Shown piece by piece: positions 8,707 through 17,808 of a stretch of 64,000 nucleotides of DNA (position 1 is its first letter; each line of letters opens with the position of its first letter). The notes under the pieces were generated by a model. It did not search any database. It was not told the DNA's origin and saw only the letters and a program-made list of their open reading frames with translations. The stretch is from Pseudomonas synxantha BG33R. Its GTDB lineage: Bacteria > Pseudomonadota > Gammaproteobacteria > Pseudomonadales > Pseudomonadaceae. The stretch is from NCBI RefSeq assembly GCF_000263715.2, contig NZ_CM001514.1:3101398-3165397 (forward strand), read 5' to 3'. A program made the position numbers and the translations under genes.

Positions 8707-9846
8707 ATGAAGATCATCATCGCCCCCGACTCGTTCAAGGACAGCCTCAGTGCCGCAGGCACGGCCCAGGCCATTGCCGAAGGGTTGGCCCAGGTCTGGC
8801 CGGATGCGCAGTTGGTCGAATGCCCAATGGCCGATGGCGGTGAGGGCACGGTGGATGCGGTACTTGCTGCGTGCAATGGCCAGTTGCGCCGGCAAACCGT
8901 GCGAGGCCCACTGGGAGACGAAGTCGAGGCACGTTGGGGCTGGTTGGCCGACAGCCATACCGCGATTATCGAGATGGCCGAGGCCAGTGGTTTGCAACTG
9001 GTCGCGCCGGGCCAGCGCGACGCGTGTTCGACGACAACATATGGCACCGGGGAGTTGATCTGCGCCGCCCTGGATGCGGGGGCGCAGCGCATTATCCTGG
9101 CGATTGGCGGCAGTGCGACCAACGATGGCGGGGCTGGTGCGATGCAGGCCCTGGGTGTGCAACTTTTTGACGCAGAAAGCCAGCCGCTGTCCCCGGGTGG
9201 GCTGGCGTTGGCGGGCCTGGCGCGTATTAGCCTTGAAACGCTCGACCCGCGTTTGGCGCAGGTGCGTTTTGAGATCGCTGCTGACGTCAATAACCCCCTG
9301 TGCGGTCCTCACGGTGCCTCAGCGATTTTCGGCCCGCAGAAAGGTGCGAGTCCCGAGCAGGTGGCCCAACTGGACGCCGCCCTTGACCATTTCGCCCACC
9401 ACTGCGCCCAGGTGCTGCCCAAGGATGTGCGCGACGAACCGGGCAGTGGTGCTGCCGGTGGCCTGGGCTTCGCCGCCAAGGCATTCCTCGGTGCACAATT
9501 TCGTCCGGGCGTGGAGGTGGTCGCCGAACTGGTTGGCCTCGAACACGCCGTACGCGGCGCCGACCTGGTCATCACCGGCGAAGGCCGCTTCGACGCTCAG
9601 ACCCTGCGCGGCAAGACCCCGTTCGGGGTTGCGCGCATCGCCAGCCAGCACGGCGTACCGGTCATTGTGATCGCAGGCACCTTGGGCGACGGTTACGAGC
9701 AGATGTATGCCCACGGTGTGGATGCGGCGTTTGCCCTACCGTCGGGACCAATGAGTCTGGAGCAAGCCTGCAGCGAGGCCCCTCGCCTGTTGCGCGAGCG
9801 CGCCGCGGATATTGCGCGGGTGTGGCGCCTTGCTGCTAATCACTGA
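8707..9846 (+). CDS. garK: Glycerate kinase (GarK/GlxK family)
   Basis: 379 residues matching the bacterial glycerate kinase family along its length: MKIIIAPDSFKDSLSA at the start, CPMADGGEGTVDA, the STTTYGTGELI segment, GGSATNDGGAG, GAAGGLGFAAKAFLGA and VITGEGRFDAQTLRGKTP. It phosphorylates D-glycerate, in this family usually giving 2-phosphoglycerate, and so feeds lower glycolysis. GGAGAAAG just upstream of ATG 8707 is a good ribosome site. The gene overlaps the end of the convergent deacetylase gene by 11 bases. Confidence 0.93.
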   Translation: MKIIIAPDSFKDSLSAAGTAQAIAEGLAQVWPDAQLVECPMADGGEGTVDAVLAACNGQLRRQTVRGPLGDEVEARWGWLADSHTAIIEMAEASGLQLVAPGQRDACSTTTYGTGELICAALDAGAQRIILAIGGSATNDGGAGAMQALGVQLFDAESQPLSPGGLALAGLARISLETLDPRLAQVRFEIAADVNNPLCGPHGASAIFGPQKGASPEQVAQLDAALDHFAHHCAQVLPKDVRDEPGSGAAGGLGFAAKAFLGAQFRPGVEVVAELVGLEHAVRGADLVITGEGRFDAQTLRGKTPFGVARIASQHGVPVIVIAGTLGDGYEQMYAHGVDAAFALPSGPMSLEQACSEAPRLLRERAADIARVWRLAANH

Positions 9847-10948
9847 CCCCCTGCGCCAACCGCTCCACCCACTGTTGCTGAAACGCTTGCAGCGCCGCAC
9901 CGGGTTGCTGCAATTGCACAAACTCCAGCATTGGGTCTTGCACCGCGGTGCGCACGCCGCTTAATTCCTCCAGAGTCGCCAACCCGCAAAACGGTACGTA
10001 GGCTTCGCTGTAACCGCCTTCATGCACCAGCACCAGGCGGCCCTGGCACATACGCTCGGCTGCCTGGCGCAGGCTGCGGGTCATCAGCCGGAACGATTCG
10101 CTGTGCAGCAACATGCGCGCCAGTGGGTCGACGGCATTGGCGTCATAGCCGCAGGCGACGATGATCAGCTCTGGCTCGAAACGCTCAAGGGCGGGCAACA
10201 CGATGCGTTCCATCGCATGCGCATAGGTTGCGTGACCACTGCCCGGCGGCAGCGGGATATTGATGTTGGCGCCCAGGCCAGGACCCCGGCCACGATCCTG
10301 TTCGCCGCTGTAGCCCGGTGGGTAGCAAGCGTCCTGATGCAGTGAAACCGTCAACACATCGGCGCGCTCCTCGAAGATTGATTGCGTGCCGTTACCGTGG
10401 TGCACGTCCCAGTCGATCACGGCGACTTTGCCGAGCCCGTTATGGACCTTGGCCGCTTCGATGGCAATGGCAATATTGGCGAGAAAGCAGAAGCCCATGG
10501 CGCTGTCTGCCAGGCAGTGATGCCCAGGTGGCCGGGACAGGGAATAGGCATTGTGCGCCTGGCCCTTGAGCACCGTGTCTACGGCGGCGATGGTCAAGCC
10601 CGCAGACAGTTTCGCGATCTCGTAGCTGCCCGGCCCAATCGGCGCCTGCGGGCCGAGCTCGCCGCCGCCAGCATCGCTCAGGGCCTTGAAGCGTTGCAGA
10701 TAAGCGCTGCTGTGCACCCGTAGCAGGTCTGCTTCACTGGCCGGCGGTGCGCTAAGCAGGTGCAGATGACGCGTCAATCCAGACACATCCAACAAGCTTT
10801 TCAAGCGGCGTTTGGTCTCCGGGGATTCGGCATGACCGCTGCCAGCCGGCGGTTGTACCCAGCCGCCTACGGGTAATGTCAGCGCGTGCGCACCTGCGCT
10901 GTGCCACAGGCTCATTTCATCGAAGAAAAATGCGGTGGTTCGGTTCAT
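9836..10948 (-). CDS. Histone-deacetylase-family amidohydrolase (acetylpolyamine type)
   Basis: A 370-residue zinc amidohydrolase of the class II HDAC/acetylpolyamine family. Visible active-site elements are RPPGHH (His143-His144), the zinc ligands Asp181 and His183 in DWDVHHGNGTQ, a third Asp at 269 (ACGYDANAVDP), and the transition-state Tyr at 313 in HEGGYSEAYVP. In bacteria such enzymes remove acetyl or related groups from polyamines or other small amides. Its start overlaps the stop of the MFS gene by four bases (ATGA), so the pair is translationally coupled and the permease may import or export the substrate or product. Confidence 0.92.
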   Translation of the reverse strand: MNRTTAFFFDEMSLWHSAGAHALTLPVGGWVQPPAGSGHAESPETKRRLKSLLDVSGLTRHLHLLSAPPASEADLLRVHSSAYLQRFKALSDAGGGELGPQAPIGPGSYEIAKLSAGLTIAAVDTVLKGQAHNAYSLSRPPGHHCLADSAMGFCFLANIAIAIEAAKVHNGLGKVAVIDWDVHHGNGTQSIFEERADVLTVSLHQDACYPPGYSGEQDRGRGPGLGANINIPLPPGSGHATYAHAMERIVLPALERFEPELIIVACGYDANAVDPLARMLLHSESFRLMTRSLRQAAERMCQGRLVLVHEGGYSEAYVPFCGLATLEELSGVRTAVQDPMLEFVQLQQPGAALQAFQQQWVERLAQGVSD

Positions 10949-12099
10949 ACCGGCTCCAGTTCGGTGAGGTGGTTGGGACGGCTGGTGAGGATCATCACCA
11001 GGGAAAGCAACGTGATAACGGCAGCGCCCAGCAGCAGAAGGGTGAACCCGCCGCTGGCCTCGATCAGGCGGCCGGCAATCGCCGGGCCGATGGCCAGGCC
11101 ACCGCCGATCACCAGGTTGGAGGCGTTCATGAGTTTGCCGCTGTGATCAAGATCGGCCAGGCAGGCCAGCACCAACGGCAGGATGAACGTCCAGATGAAC
11201 TTGAACAGCAGCGCCGCCAGGGCAAAACGCAGCAGCGCTGGCTCGCCGAGCAAAAGCAGCACAGCCGCCACCATCAGCGCATAACCCCCGAGCAACAGCA
11301 TTGCTCGGGGCAGTCGCCCGCCAATCAGCGACGCGCTCGCGGCGCCGGCAATGCCCATTACGGTTGCGATGGCGAGTACCTCACCACTGTGTTGCGGGGA
11401 AATCCCGACACTGGCGCCCAAGGCACCGATAAAGGTCCAGACACCGCCCAAGCTGATGTAAAAGGCCAGGACCGCGCCGAGCCCCAGCGCGGCTTTCCAG
11501 CGCGAGCCAGGCAATGAAGGGCCGTGGCTTGCCGGTGCCGTGGCATTGCCAGCGGGAAACGCCCGGGCCAGAGGCAGTAACAGGGTCATCAAGCCCGCAA
11601 GGATCAGGTAACAGGCGTTCAGTCCAAACCGCTCGAACAAGCCCGGCAGTACGATCAGCCCGAGTGCACCGACGACTAATTGGCCCATCACCCACAGCCC
11701 GTAGACACGGCTGGGATTGGCGGTAGTGGCGGCGCTGGCCAGGCAGAGGATCATCAATGAGCCGCCGGCCAGGGCGCTGGTACAGCGCAGCGCCAGTAAC
11801 GCTGCATAGGTGTCGGCGCGCATCGACAACAGATTGGCCACGATAAACAGCAGCGCTGCAATCAGGGCCGCGGCGCGCCAGTCAACGCGCTTGAGCCACC
11901 ACCAGGCAGGCAAGGTCGCCAGGCTCATCGCGCCCAGCTCCACGGAAAACAAATCGCCAATGCGTGCCGGGCTCAGTTGCCATTCGCTGGCCAACTGCGC
12001 GGCCACGGCGGGTGCGGTCATCAGGATGGTTGGGGTGATGGCGGCAAACAGCACGATTGCTGCCAGCCGTGCCTTTGCCGCAGAGGGTTGAGTAGGCAT
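10945..12099 (-). CDS. MFS permease coupled to the deacetylase
   Basis: About 384 residues, 12 membrane segments, beginning MPTQPSAAKARLAAIVLFAAITPTILMTAP. The start is put at ATG 12099 because a good GGAG ribosome site precedes it; the upstream in-frame extension is not hydrophobic and overlaps the leader. No subfamily signature identifies the substrate. It lies between the outer-membrane-type gene (23 bp upstream) and the deacetylase gene (4-bp overlap), all in one direction. Confidence 0.85.
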   Translation of the reverse strand: MPTQPSAAKARLAAIVLFAAITPTILMTAPAVAAQLASEWQLSPARIGDLFSVELGAMSLATLPAWWWLKRVDWRAAALIAALLFIVANLLSMRADTYAALLALRCTSALAGGSLMILCLASAATTANPSRVYGLWVMGQLVVGALGLIVLPGLFERFGLNACYLILAGLMTLLLPLARAFPAGNATAPASHGPSLPGSRWKAALGLGAVLAFYISLGGVWTFIGALGASVGISPQHSGEVLAIATVMGIAGAASASLIGGRLPRAMLLLGGYALMVAAVLLLLGEPALLRFALAALLFKFIWTFILPLVLACLADLDHSGKLMNASNLVIGGGLAIGPAIAGRLIEASGGFTLLLLGAAVITLLSLVMILTSRPNHLTELEPV

Positions 12100-12121
12100 T
12101 TTCAAACTCCAGGAATGGGGA

Positions 12122-12997
12122 TCAGAACACATGGACCAGGCGCAGCAAGGCCTCGGTCCCGGCATAGCCGTTGGAGGTAGCGACGTTTTGCGAAAGGCTG
12201 ACCATCAGTTGGTTCTGGGTGTCGAGCCAATGCCCCAGTTCCAGGCCCAGTTGCGTGTAGCGTTTGTGGGTATCGTCGATACGGCGATTGTTGATGCGCA
12301 GCGCACCACCATCCGCCTGGATCAGGCGCAGTGCCCCGTAAGTGGCGGCGCTGAAGTCATAGGACGCGAAGGCTTGCAGGCGGTACAGCGGGGCTTGCTT
12401 GAGTTCGCTGCCAAAATAGTCGTCATTCCTGGCGTAAAGCTGGGCTTCGAGGTTGGCTTCCAGCACCCAGTTGTCGCCGATGCCCTGGGTGTAGTTGTAG
12501 ACAAAGGTGGCGCCCCAACGGTTGGCACCCGGGGACACATCCGGGTTATGGCTGTGGTACTCACCTAGCGGCACGGTGATCAGGCTCAACAGGCCGCTGT
12601 AGGTGCGCGATGCCGGGTCGTTGATGAAAAACAGCGTGCCGCCCACTTGTGGATCGCCCAGGCCGCGCTCGCGGGTGCGCTGCTCAGTGCCGGGCAAGCG
12701 CGCCGTAATATCGGCAAATGGCAGGATGAACTGCGGCGTACACAGCGTGCCGCAGGCGTCGGTGAAATACACCTGGCGGTAGGCCAGGGCGTTGACCTTG
12801 AGGTCGGCCTTGCCGGTGCTGTCGGCGGGCCCATGGAAATCGCCGGCACGGGTGGCGGGCAGGTACACCACCCCCAGGCTGGTGCCCGGCGGTGCGCCGA
12901 AAAAGTCCCGGGCGTTAAGGTCGGCGGCCTGGCTGTCGAGGCTGAGCAGCGTGCCGCCAAGCAGCACTGTGATCTTGCATAGAGGTGAATGAATCAT
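12122..12997 (-). CDS. Outer-membrane beta-barrel, phenol MetA-degradation-like family
   Basis: About 291 residues with a signal peptide (MIHSPLCKITVLLGGTLLSLDSQA, cut near residue 25) and a barrel-like body ending in a terminal aromatic (VHVF), as outer-membrane proteins do. Segments such as YNYTQGIGDNWVLEANLEAQLYARND and LGLELGHWLDTQNQLMVSLSQNV match my memory of the 'MetA-pathway of phenol degradation' family of putative channels. The start at 12997 is chosen for the signal peptide. It belongs to the LuxR/permease/deacetylase unit and may be its outer-membrane pore. Confidence 0.75.
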   Translation of the reverse strand: MIHSPLCKITVLLGGTLLSLDSQAADLNARDFFGAPPGTSLGVVYLPATRAGDFHGPADSTGKADLKVNALAYRQVYFTDACGTLCTPQFILPFADITARLPGTEQRTRERGLGDPQVGGTLFFINDPASRTYSGLLSLITVPLGEYHSHNPDVSPGANRWGATFVYNYTQGIGDNWVLEANLEAQLYARNDDYFGSELKQAPLYRLQAFASYDFSAATYGALRLIQADGGALRINNRRIDDTHKRYTQLGLELGHWLDTQNQLMVSLSQNVATSNGYAGTEALLRLVHVF

Positions 12998-13096
12998 GGC
13001 AAGGCATCTCTTGTAAGCGGCAGCCAAAAAACGGGCAACAGCTGCCCGCGACCGTGAAAACGAGCGTGGCAAAGTCTTAAGTTGAAAGGGCGAGGA

Positions 13097-14068
13097 TCAG
13101 TCGGGAGGGGCGTGCACCAAGTGCGCTATACGCGCCTTGTCGTTGACCCCGAGCTTGGTGTAAATGGCGCGCAGATGGTGGCGCACCGTATTGGGTGAAA
13201 GGCCAAGGTCGCGGGCCACTTGCTTATAAGTCTTGCCCTCGCCAAACCCCTGGGCCACGTCGTTCTCTCGCGGGCTCAACTGGGGCAGTGCACGGTTGAG
13301 GCGCGCCGCCAGCAGCAACTGGTCGCCCACTGCCGAAACCTGGATGTGAATGTGCTTGCCGGCATGGCCGCGTTCATCCAGTTGTACCGGCAGGGTAGGG
13401 CCGCTCCAGCGCGGCCACTCACTGAGCAAAATGTCGATAAAGCCGCGCTCGGCGCATTGCAATACGCCTCGAGGGTCGCATACGGCCAAGGCGAGGTTGC
13501 GTGGGCTGGTCAGGGTTTCACGCATGGCCACCAGCGTGCGGATCTGGTTCGCGGACACTGCCGCCACCAGATGCAACATCAGATTATTGAGCAGCAGGCA
13601 GTCATGGGTGTTGAACCTGGGCGCACCGGGTTTGCGGTACAGCGTCAGGTGGTCGCTGAGGTGGGTTTGCGGGTCGATATGGATCACGCACAGCAATTGG
13701 TCCAGGCCGTGGCGCTGCCCCAGCCAATTCAAGGCGCTGCCATTGGCCGGGTCGCGCATGTCGATGATCACGGCCTGGCCGGGTGTTGCATGAACTCGGC
13801 CGACGGTCACGTCCAGATGGCGGATCGACTGCCAGTCCGCCAGGTAGTGTGGTGGCAAATGGTACAGGTAACTGTTGTGCTCCTCCGGCACACCCTCAAT
13901 CACCGCCGCGCGCCCCCACCAGGCACTGTCAAATGCCAGCAACTGGCTCAGCCGCGCCAGGGCATGGTGCTGGAAATGTTCGATGTCTTGATGTTGAGCC
14001 AGGCGCTGCAGATCCAGGGCCAGGGTACTGAAGGCCTGCAACAGGCCATTGGAATCAAGGCGACTCAT
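13097..14068 (-). CDS. LuxR-family transcriptional regulator
   Basis: A 323-residue regulator whose last ~60 residues form a LuxR/FixJ helix-turn-helix (LSPRENDVAQGFGEGKTYKQ, then SPNTVRHHLRAIYTKLGVND). The preceding ~250 residues do not match an acyl-homoserine-lactone domain or a receiver; they may be a divergent GAF-like sensor. It is the first gene of the unit running toward 9836, about 100 bp from the next gene, and is the obvious candidate to control it. Confidence 0.85.
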   Translation of the reverse strand: MSRLDSNGLLQAFSTLALDLQRLAQHQDIEHFQHHALARLSQLLAFDSAWWGRAAVIEGVPEEHNSYLYHLPPHYLADWQSIRHLDVTVGRVHATPGQAVIIDMRDPANGSALNWLGQRHGLDQLLCVIHIDPQTHLSDHLTLYRKPGAPRFNTHDCLLLNNLMLHLVAAVSANQIRTLVAMRETLTSPRNLALAVCDPRGVLQCAERGFIDILLSEWPRWSGPTLPVQLDERGHAGKHIHIQVSAVGDQLLLAARLNRALPQLSPRENDVAQGFGEGKTYKQVARDLGLSPNTVRHHLRAIYTKLGVNDKARIAHLVHAPPD

Positions 14069-14295
14069 AGGTATTCCTCTGTGGGACTTTTTTTGTTGTT
14101 CTCGTCACAGGGTGAAGGCCGGGACCTGGGTTCAGGGGGCAGGGCCTGGGTTGAGTATCGATGTTGCACGGCTGGACTGCCATCGTTCAGATGCAGGATG
14201 GCGCTGGTTGATGTGTGGGAAAACGCCGGGCTCGTCAGGCGCCTGACTTTGCCCCTACACTGGTCCGCCATTGGTCTTTCAAAGGATGAAACACA

Positions 14296-14808
14296 ATGCA
14301 CGCACCTGAGCCCCATATCGTGATCCAGCGCTTTACCGAGGCCCACCTTGAGGGCGTCGCCGCGCTCTACAACGAACCGGCGGTCTGCCGTCAGGTGCTG
14401 CAAATGCCTTTCCAATCGGTGGAAGCCTGGCGCAAGCGTTTGGTGATGGATAACGAGCGGCGCTTGCAGTTGGTGGCGGTACATGGCGGTGAAGTGGTTG
14501 GCCAACTGGGCCTGGAGCAGTACCTGCGCGTGCGTCAGAGCCATGTCGGTTCGTTCGGCATGGGCGTGGCGACTGCCTGGCAGGGCAAGGGCGTCGGCTC
14601 GCGGCTGTTGACCGCCGCGCTGGACGTCGCCGACAACTGGATGAACCTGCACCGCGTGGAACTGACGGTGTATGCCGACAACGAAGCCGCGCATCACCTG
14701 TATCGCAAGTTCGGCTTCGAAGTGGAGGGGCGGTTGCGCGATTACGCCCTGCGTGACGGTGCGTTTGTCGACACCCTGAGCATGGCGCGCCTGCGCAAGT
14801 CGGCTTAA
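14296..14808 (+). CDS. GNAT-family N-acetyltransferase
   Basis: A 170-residue single-domain acetyltransferase. The acetyl-CoA loop is visible as GMGVATAWQGKGVGSRLL (Q/RxxGxG/A type), followed by NWMNLHRVELTVYADNEAAHHLYRKFGFEVEGRLRDYALRDG, typical of the RimJ/YhhY/SpeG-like groups acting on amino or ribosomal-type substrates. The acceptor is unknown. AAAGGATG ends ~7 bases before the ATG. Its stop overlaps the stop of the convergent racemase-like gene by four bases. Confidence 0.9.
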   Translation: MHAPEPHIVIQRFTEAHLEGVAALYNEPAVCRQVLQMPFQSVEAWRKRLVMDNERRLQLVAVHGGEVVGQLGLEQYLRVRQSHVGSFGMGVATAWQGKGVGSRLLTAALDVADNWMNLHRVELTVYADNEAAHHLYRKFGFEVEGRLRDYALRDGAFVDTLSMARLRKSA

Positions 14809-15497
14809 TCCGCTAGAGCAAACGCCACCGCCGCCTGTGCATGCAGCGCGGTGGTGTCCAGCAGCGGCAGGGCGCTGTGTTCGGGCTGGATCAACAGGCA
14901 GATTTCCGTGCAGCCGAGGATGACCGCCTGGGCGCCGCGCGCGGCGAGCGCCTGGATCACCCGCTGATACACCTGGCGCGAGGCGTCGCTGATGACCCCC
15001 ACGCACAACTCTTCATAAATGATTCGGTGCACTTGCTTGCGCTCATCCGCGTCCGGTATCAGCACGGTCAGGCCCTGGGCGGCGAGACGGGATTTGAGGA
15101 AGTCCTGTTCCATGGTGAAACCGGTGCCGAGCAGACCTACCTTCAAGGTACCGGCCTCCAACGCCGCGGCCGCCGTGGCGTCGGCAATATGCAGGAATGG
15201 AATCGACACCGCCGCCTCGATACGCGGCGCCACCAGGTGCATGGTATTGGTACACAGCACCACGCACTCGGCGCCCCCTGCCTGCAAACGGCGCGCGGCG
15301 TCCTCCAGGATCAGCGCGGTATCGTCCCAGCGACCGGCGTGCTGGGCCTGCTCCACCGGGCCGAAGTCCACGCTGTACAGCAAAATCTGCGCGCTGCGCA
15401 AAGGGCCAAGCTGGTCACGTACGCGCTGGTTGATGAGGCGGTAATACTCGGCGCTGGATTCCCAGCTCATGCCGCCGATAAGGCCGATGGTGCGCAT
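14805..15497 (-). CDS. Aspartate/glutamate racemase family protein
   Basis: A 230-residue member of the Asp/Glu/hydantoin racemase superfamily. It begins MRTIGLIGGMSWESSAEYY, as the YgeA/RacD branch does, and both catalytic cysteines are present: Cys82 in VVLCTNTMH and Cys196 in VILGCTEI. The two-thiol mechanism allows cofactor-independent racemisation of an amino acid; which one cannot be said. It lies alone, convergent to the acetyltransferase. Confidence 0.9.
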   Translation of the reverse strand: MRTIGLIGGMSWESSAEYYRLINQRVRDQLGPLRSAQILLYSVDFGPVEQAQHAGRWDDTALILEDAARRLQAGGAECVVLCTNTMHLVAPRIEAAVSIPFLHIADATAAAALEAGTLKVGLLGTGFTMEQDFLKSRLAAQGLTVLIPDADERKQVHRIIYEELCVGVISDASRQVYQRVIQALAARGAQAVILGCTEICLLIQPEHSALPLLDTTALHAQAAVAFALAD

Positions 15498-15753
15498 GCA
15501 ATGCTCCGGACAAGGGGATGAGGCTTCACCTTACCCAATGAAGGCGGTTCGTTACAGCTGTCATCTGTACCTGGGGTTACATCCTTTGAAGGCCGGACGC
15601 CGGCGGGAGTTTTTGCCAACGCTACCAGGCGAGCCGCGTCTCAAGTGCCAAGTCAGTTTTGGAACTGTCTTGTGTAGGAATACCACTGATACGCAGGTCA
15701 CTAATCTGCCGTCAGACGAGTAGACAAATTCCCAATTCCCTTAGGACTACCTC

Positions 15754-17112
15754 ATGAATATTGATCCGAACATTGCTTTGACAAGGTTAAACGCCACCAG
15801 CGTGGCACACAGGACTGTCGTCGAAATTGATCATGCAGGCGACCGCGGCAATCAAATTAAATATCGCCAAGTTTCATTGTCCACGGACCAAGTATTAGAG
15901 AGGTCAAAACATGCCAGCGGATTTGCGGGTTCACTGCGTCCCGGGGACCCCGCGGAGGTGACGTATGAGTTCTCCAATCGTGCCGAAACGGGCGCCACGA
16001 CCAGCCGGTTCACAGAAACACAAAAAGGCGTCATCCGTGAGACTCTGAATAATTTCAGCGATGCTGCAAATATTCGGTTCAAAGAGTCTGTCAATGCAAA
16101 ATCCCATCATATGCAGTTTAAGGTTGATGGCAGTAGCTTCAAGTGGCAGGCCCCCTGGTATGCACCCGTGTCCGATGATCAGCCCGGCAGGGTGCTGGTA
16201 ACGCTGAGCCAGGGCCATGTCGATGGGCTGGAAAAACCCAATAATTTTGGGCGTCACGTCATTGCAAAGGCGACGGCCTTTAAATTAGGGCTTCCTGACC
16301 CGGCGCCCACAGCATCGCAAAGCAAGTACGCGGAAAATACGCTGGCTTACACGCTAAGAAGTCCTTTTCTGGAAAACCGCTCAGACCATCGCTTTAATAA
16401 ATCCCATGGTGAGGGCAATCAGTATTCAAGTACACCGATGATGGATGATATCGCTCTCATGCAAGATCGATTCGGTGTGAACCTTCAAACGCGTACGGGA
16501 GATACGACATATGGCTTTAACTCAAATGCCGATCGTGAAGTATTCAAATTGGCGTCGGGCGATGATTTACCATTATTTTGCGTGTGGGACGCCGGTGGTA
16601 AAGACACATTCGATTTCTCCGCATTCAAGCAAGATCAGGTTATCAACTTAAGGTCGGGCAGCTTCTCTAATGTAGGGGGAGGCATAGGGAACGTTTCGAT
16701 CGCCAATGGCGTCACCATCGAACGGGCTATTGGCGGTGCTGGCAATGACATTTTAATTGGCAATGACGTCGGTAACGAACTGGAGGGCGGTGAGGGCGAT
16801 GACATTTTTTATGTCAAGGCGAACTCTGGCACTAACAAGCTGACTGGCGGGCCGGGTAAAAATACCTTCGTTATTGGCGCGAATGATTCATCCGTCAGCT
16901 TGGGAAGCACAACAATAACGGACTTTGTCAGCGGCAAGGATAAATTGGATACTTCCGCCCTGCGCGCAGCCCACCCTCAACTCACCGTCACCAGCGAGTA
17001 TTATCGTAGCCATAAGCTCACCTTATTGCGTTTCGATTTCGATGGCGACAAAAATGAAGACTTCATAATGAGCATAAGTGGGCGAATCGCGCGTTCCGAT
17101 TTCCGCGTTTGA
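15754..17112 (+). CDS. Serralysin-like RTX protein lacking the zinc site (pseudoprotease)
   Basis: 452 residues with the layout of serralysins (AprA/AprX): an N-terminal M10 metalloprotease-like domain (to ~245), the highly typical junction MMDDIALMQDRFGVNLQTRTGDTTYGFNSN (read across 229-258), two RTX repeats (IGGAGNDIL, LEGGEGDDIF; 326-351), and a C terminus ending DFRV like type I secretion signals. The catalytic HEIGHALGLxH reads KATAFKLGLPD (172-182): the Zn-binding His residues and the Glu base are Lys, Ala, Phe and Asp, while the flanking GR and LGL are kept. The Met-turn loop seems to be missing (QYSSTPMMDD). The frame is intact. No secretion genes or inhibitor are nearby. It should be inactive as a protease. 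Confidence 0.85.
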   Translation: MNIDPNIALTRLNATSVAHRTVVEIDHAGDRGNQIKYRQVSLSTDQVLERSKHASGFAGSLRPGDPAEVTYEFSNRAETGATTSRFTETQKGVIRETLNNFSDAANIRFKESVNAKSHHMQFKVDGSSFKWQAPWYAPVSDDQPGRVLVTLSQGHVDGLEKPNNFGRHVIAKATAFKLGLPDPAPTASQSKYAENTLAYTLRSPFLENRSDHRFNKSHGEGNQYSSTPMMDDIALMQDRFGVNLQTRTGDTTYGFNSNADREVFKLASGDDLPLFCVWDAGGKDTFDFSAFKQDQVINLRSGSFSNVGGGIGNVSIANGVTIERAIGGAGNDILIGNDVGNELEGGEGDDIFYVKANSGTNKLTGGPGKNTFVIGANDSSVSLGSTTITDFVSGKDKLDTSALRAAHPQLTVTSEYYRSHKLTLLRFDFDGDKNEDFIMSISGRIARSDFRV

Positions 17113-17208
17113 CCTCGTTCGCCCTATTCGTACGCGTTACTCGCCCCTTGAGCGGCTGCATCTGCCATGATGACGCTTCGCGACCTGGCTCACCCAAGGA
17201 AATCCGCA

Positions 17209-17703
17209 ATGGACGATGTACAGCAACTGGGCGAGATGCTTCGTCATTACGCCGATAGCGAAGCACACAAACAGCAGCAGTTCGACCTGCAATCAGCACG
17301 TTGGGCGCAGAAGCTTGGCGAGCTGTTCGGCCAGATTGAACAGTGGCTGGAGCCGGTAAAAACCGTAGGCTTGCTGGAAGTTCAGCGCGAGGCTTACACC
17401 GCCAGCAGCCCGAGCGTGCCGGTGGAGAGTTCACCCTTCAAGAGCGAAAAACTCAGTGTGCATATCACTGGCAAAAGCGTGGAGTTCGTGCCGGATGTGA
17501 TGGGCGTCGGTGGTTTGATTTCAGTGTCGGTGATGGGCCTCACCGCCGCCCGCCACGGCAGTGTGTCGCTGGTCCTGCCGGCGGATAAGCACGACTGGCT
17601 GTGGAAGAAAACCAACGGCCTGAAAGACCCGGACACCTTCGGTTTCGACGCCAACTTCCTGGCCGCTCAGCTGCAAAGCCTGATCCCTCGCGAACGCGCA
17701 TGA
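17209..17703 (+). CDS. Hypothetical cytoplasmic protein
   Basis: 164 residues from ATG 17209, which has AAGGAAA just upstream; an in-frame ATG at 17167 is less well placed. The first 50 residues are helical and charged (MDDVQQLGEMLRHYADSEAH), the rest is mixed. No signal peptide, membrane segment or known motif was seen. Similar soluble proteins occur in other pseudomonads but no function is recognised. Confidence 0.7.
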   Translation: MDDVQQLGEMLRHYADSEAHKQQQFDLQSARWAQKLGELFGQIEQWLEPVKTVGLLEVQREAYTASSPSVPVESSPFKSEKLSVHITGKSVEFVPDVMGVGGLISVSVMGLTAARHGSVSLVLPADKHDWLWKKTNGLKDPDTFGFDANFLAAQLQSLIPRERA

Positions 17704-17808
17704 TCGGCACAGAAAAAAACAGGCTCTGCATTTAATCAGGTGCATTGCCCAAGTATTGGCTATACCTAAATCTCATTCTTACGATGATGGTCGCCAGGGA
17801 GTTCAACA

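Noticed and set aside
14805..14808. Overlap of two stop codons between acetyltransferase and racemase-like genes
   Set aside because: Convergent genes often overlap by a few bases; nothing unusual.
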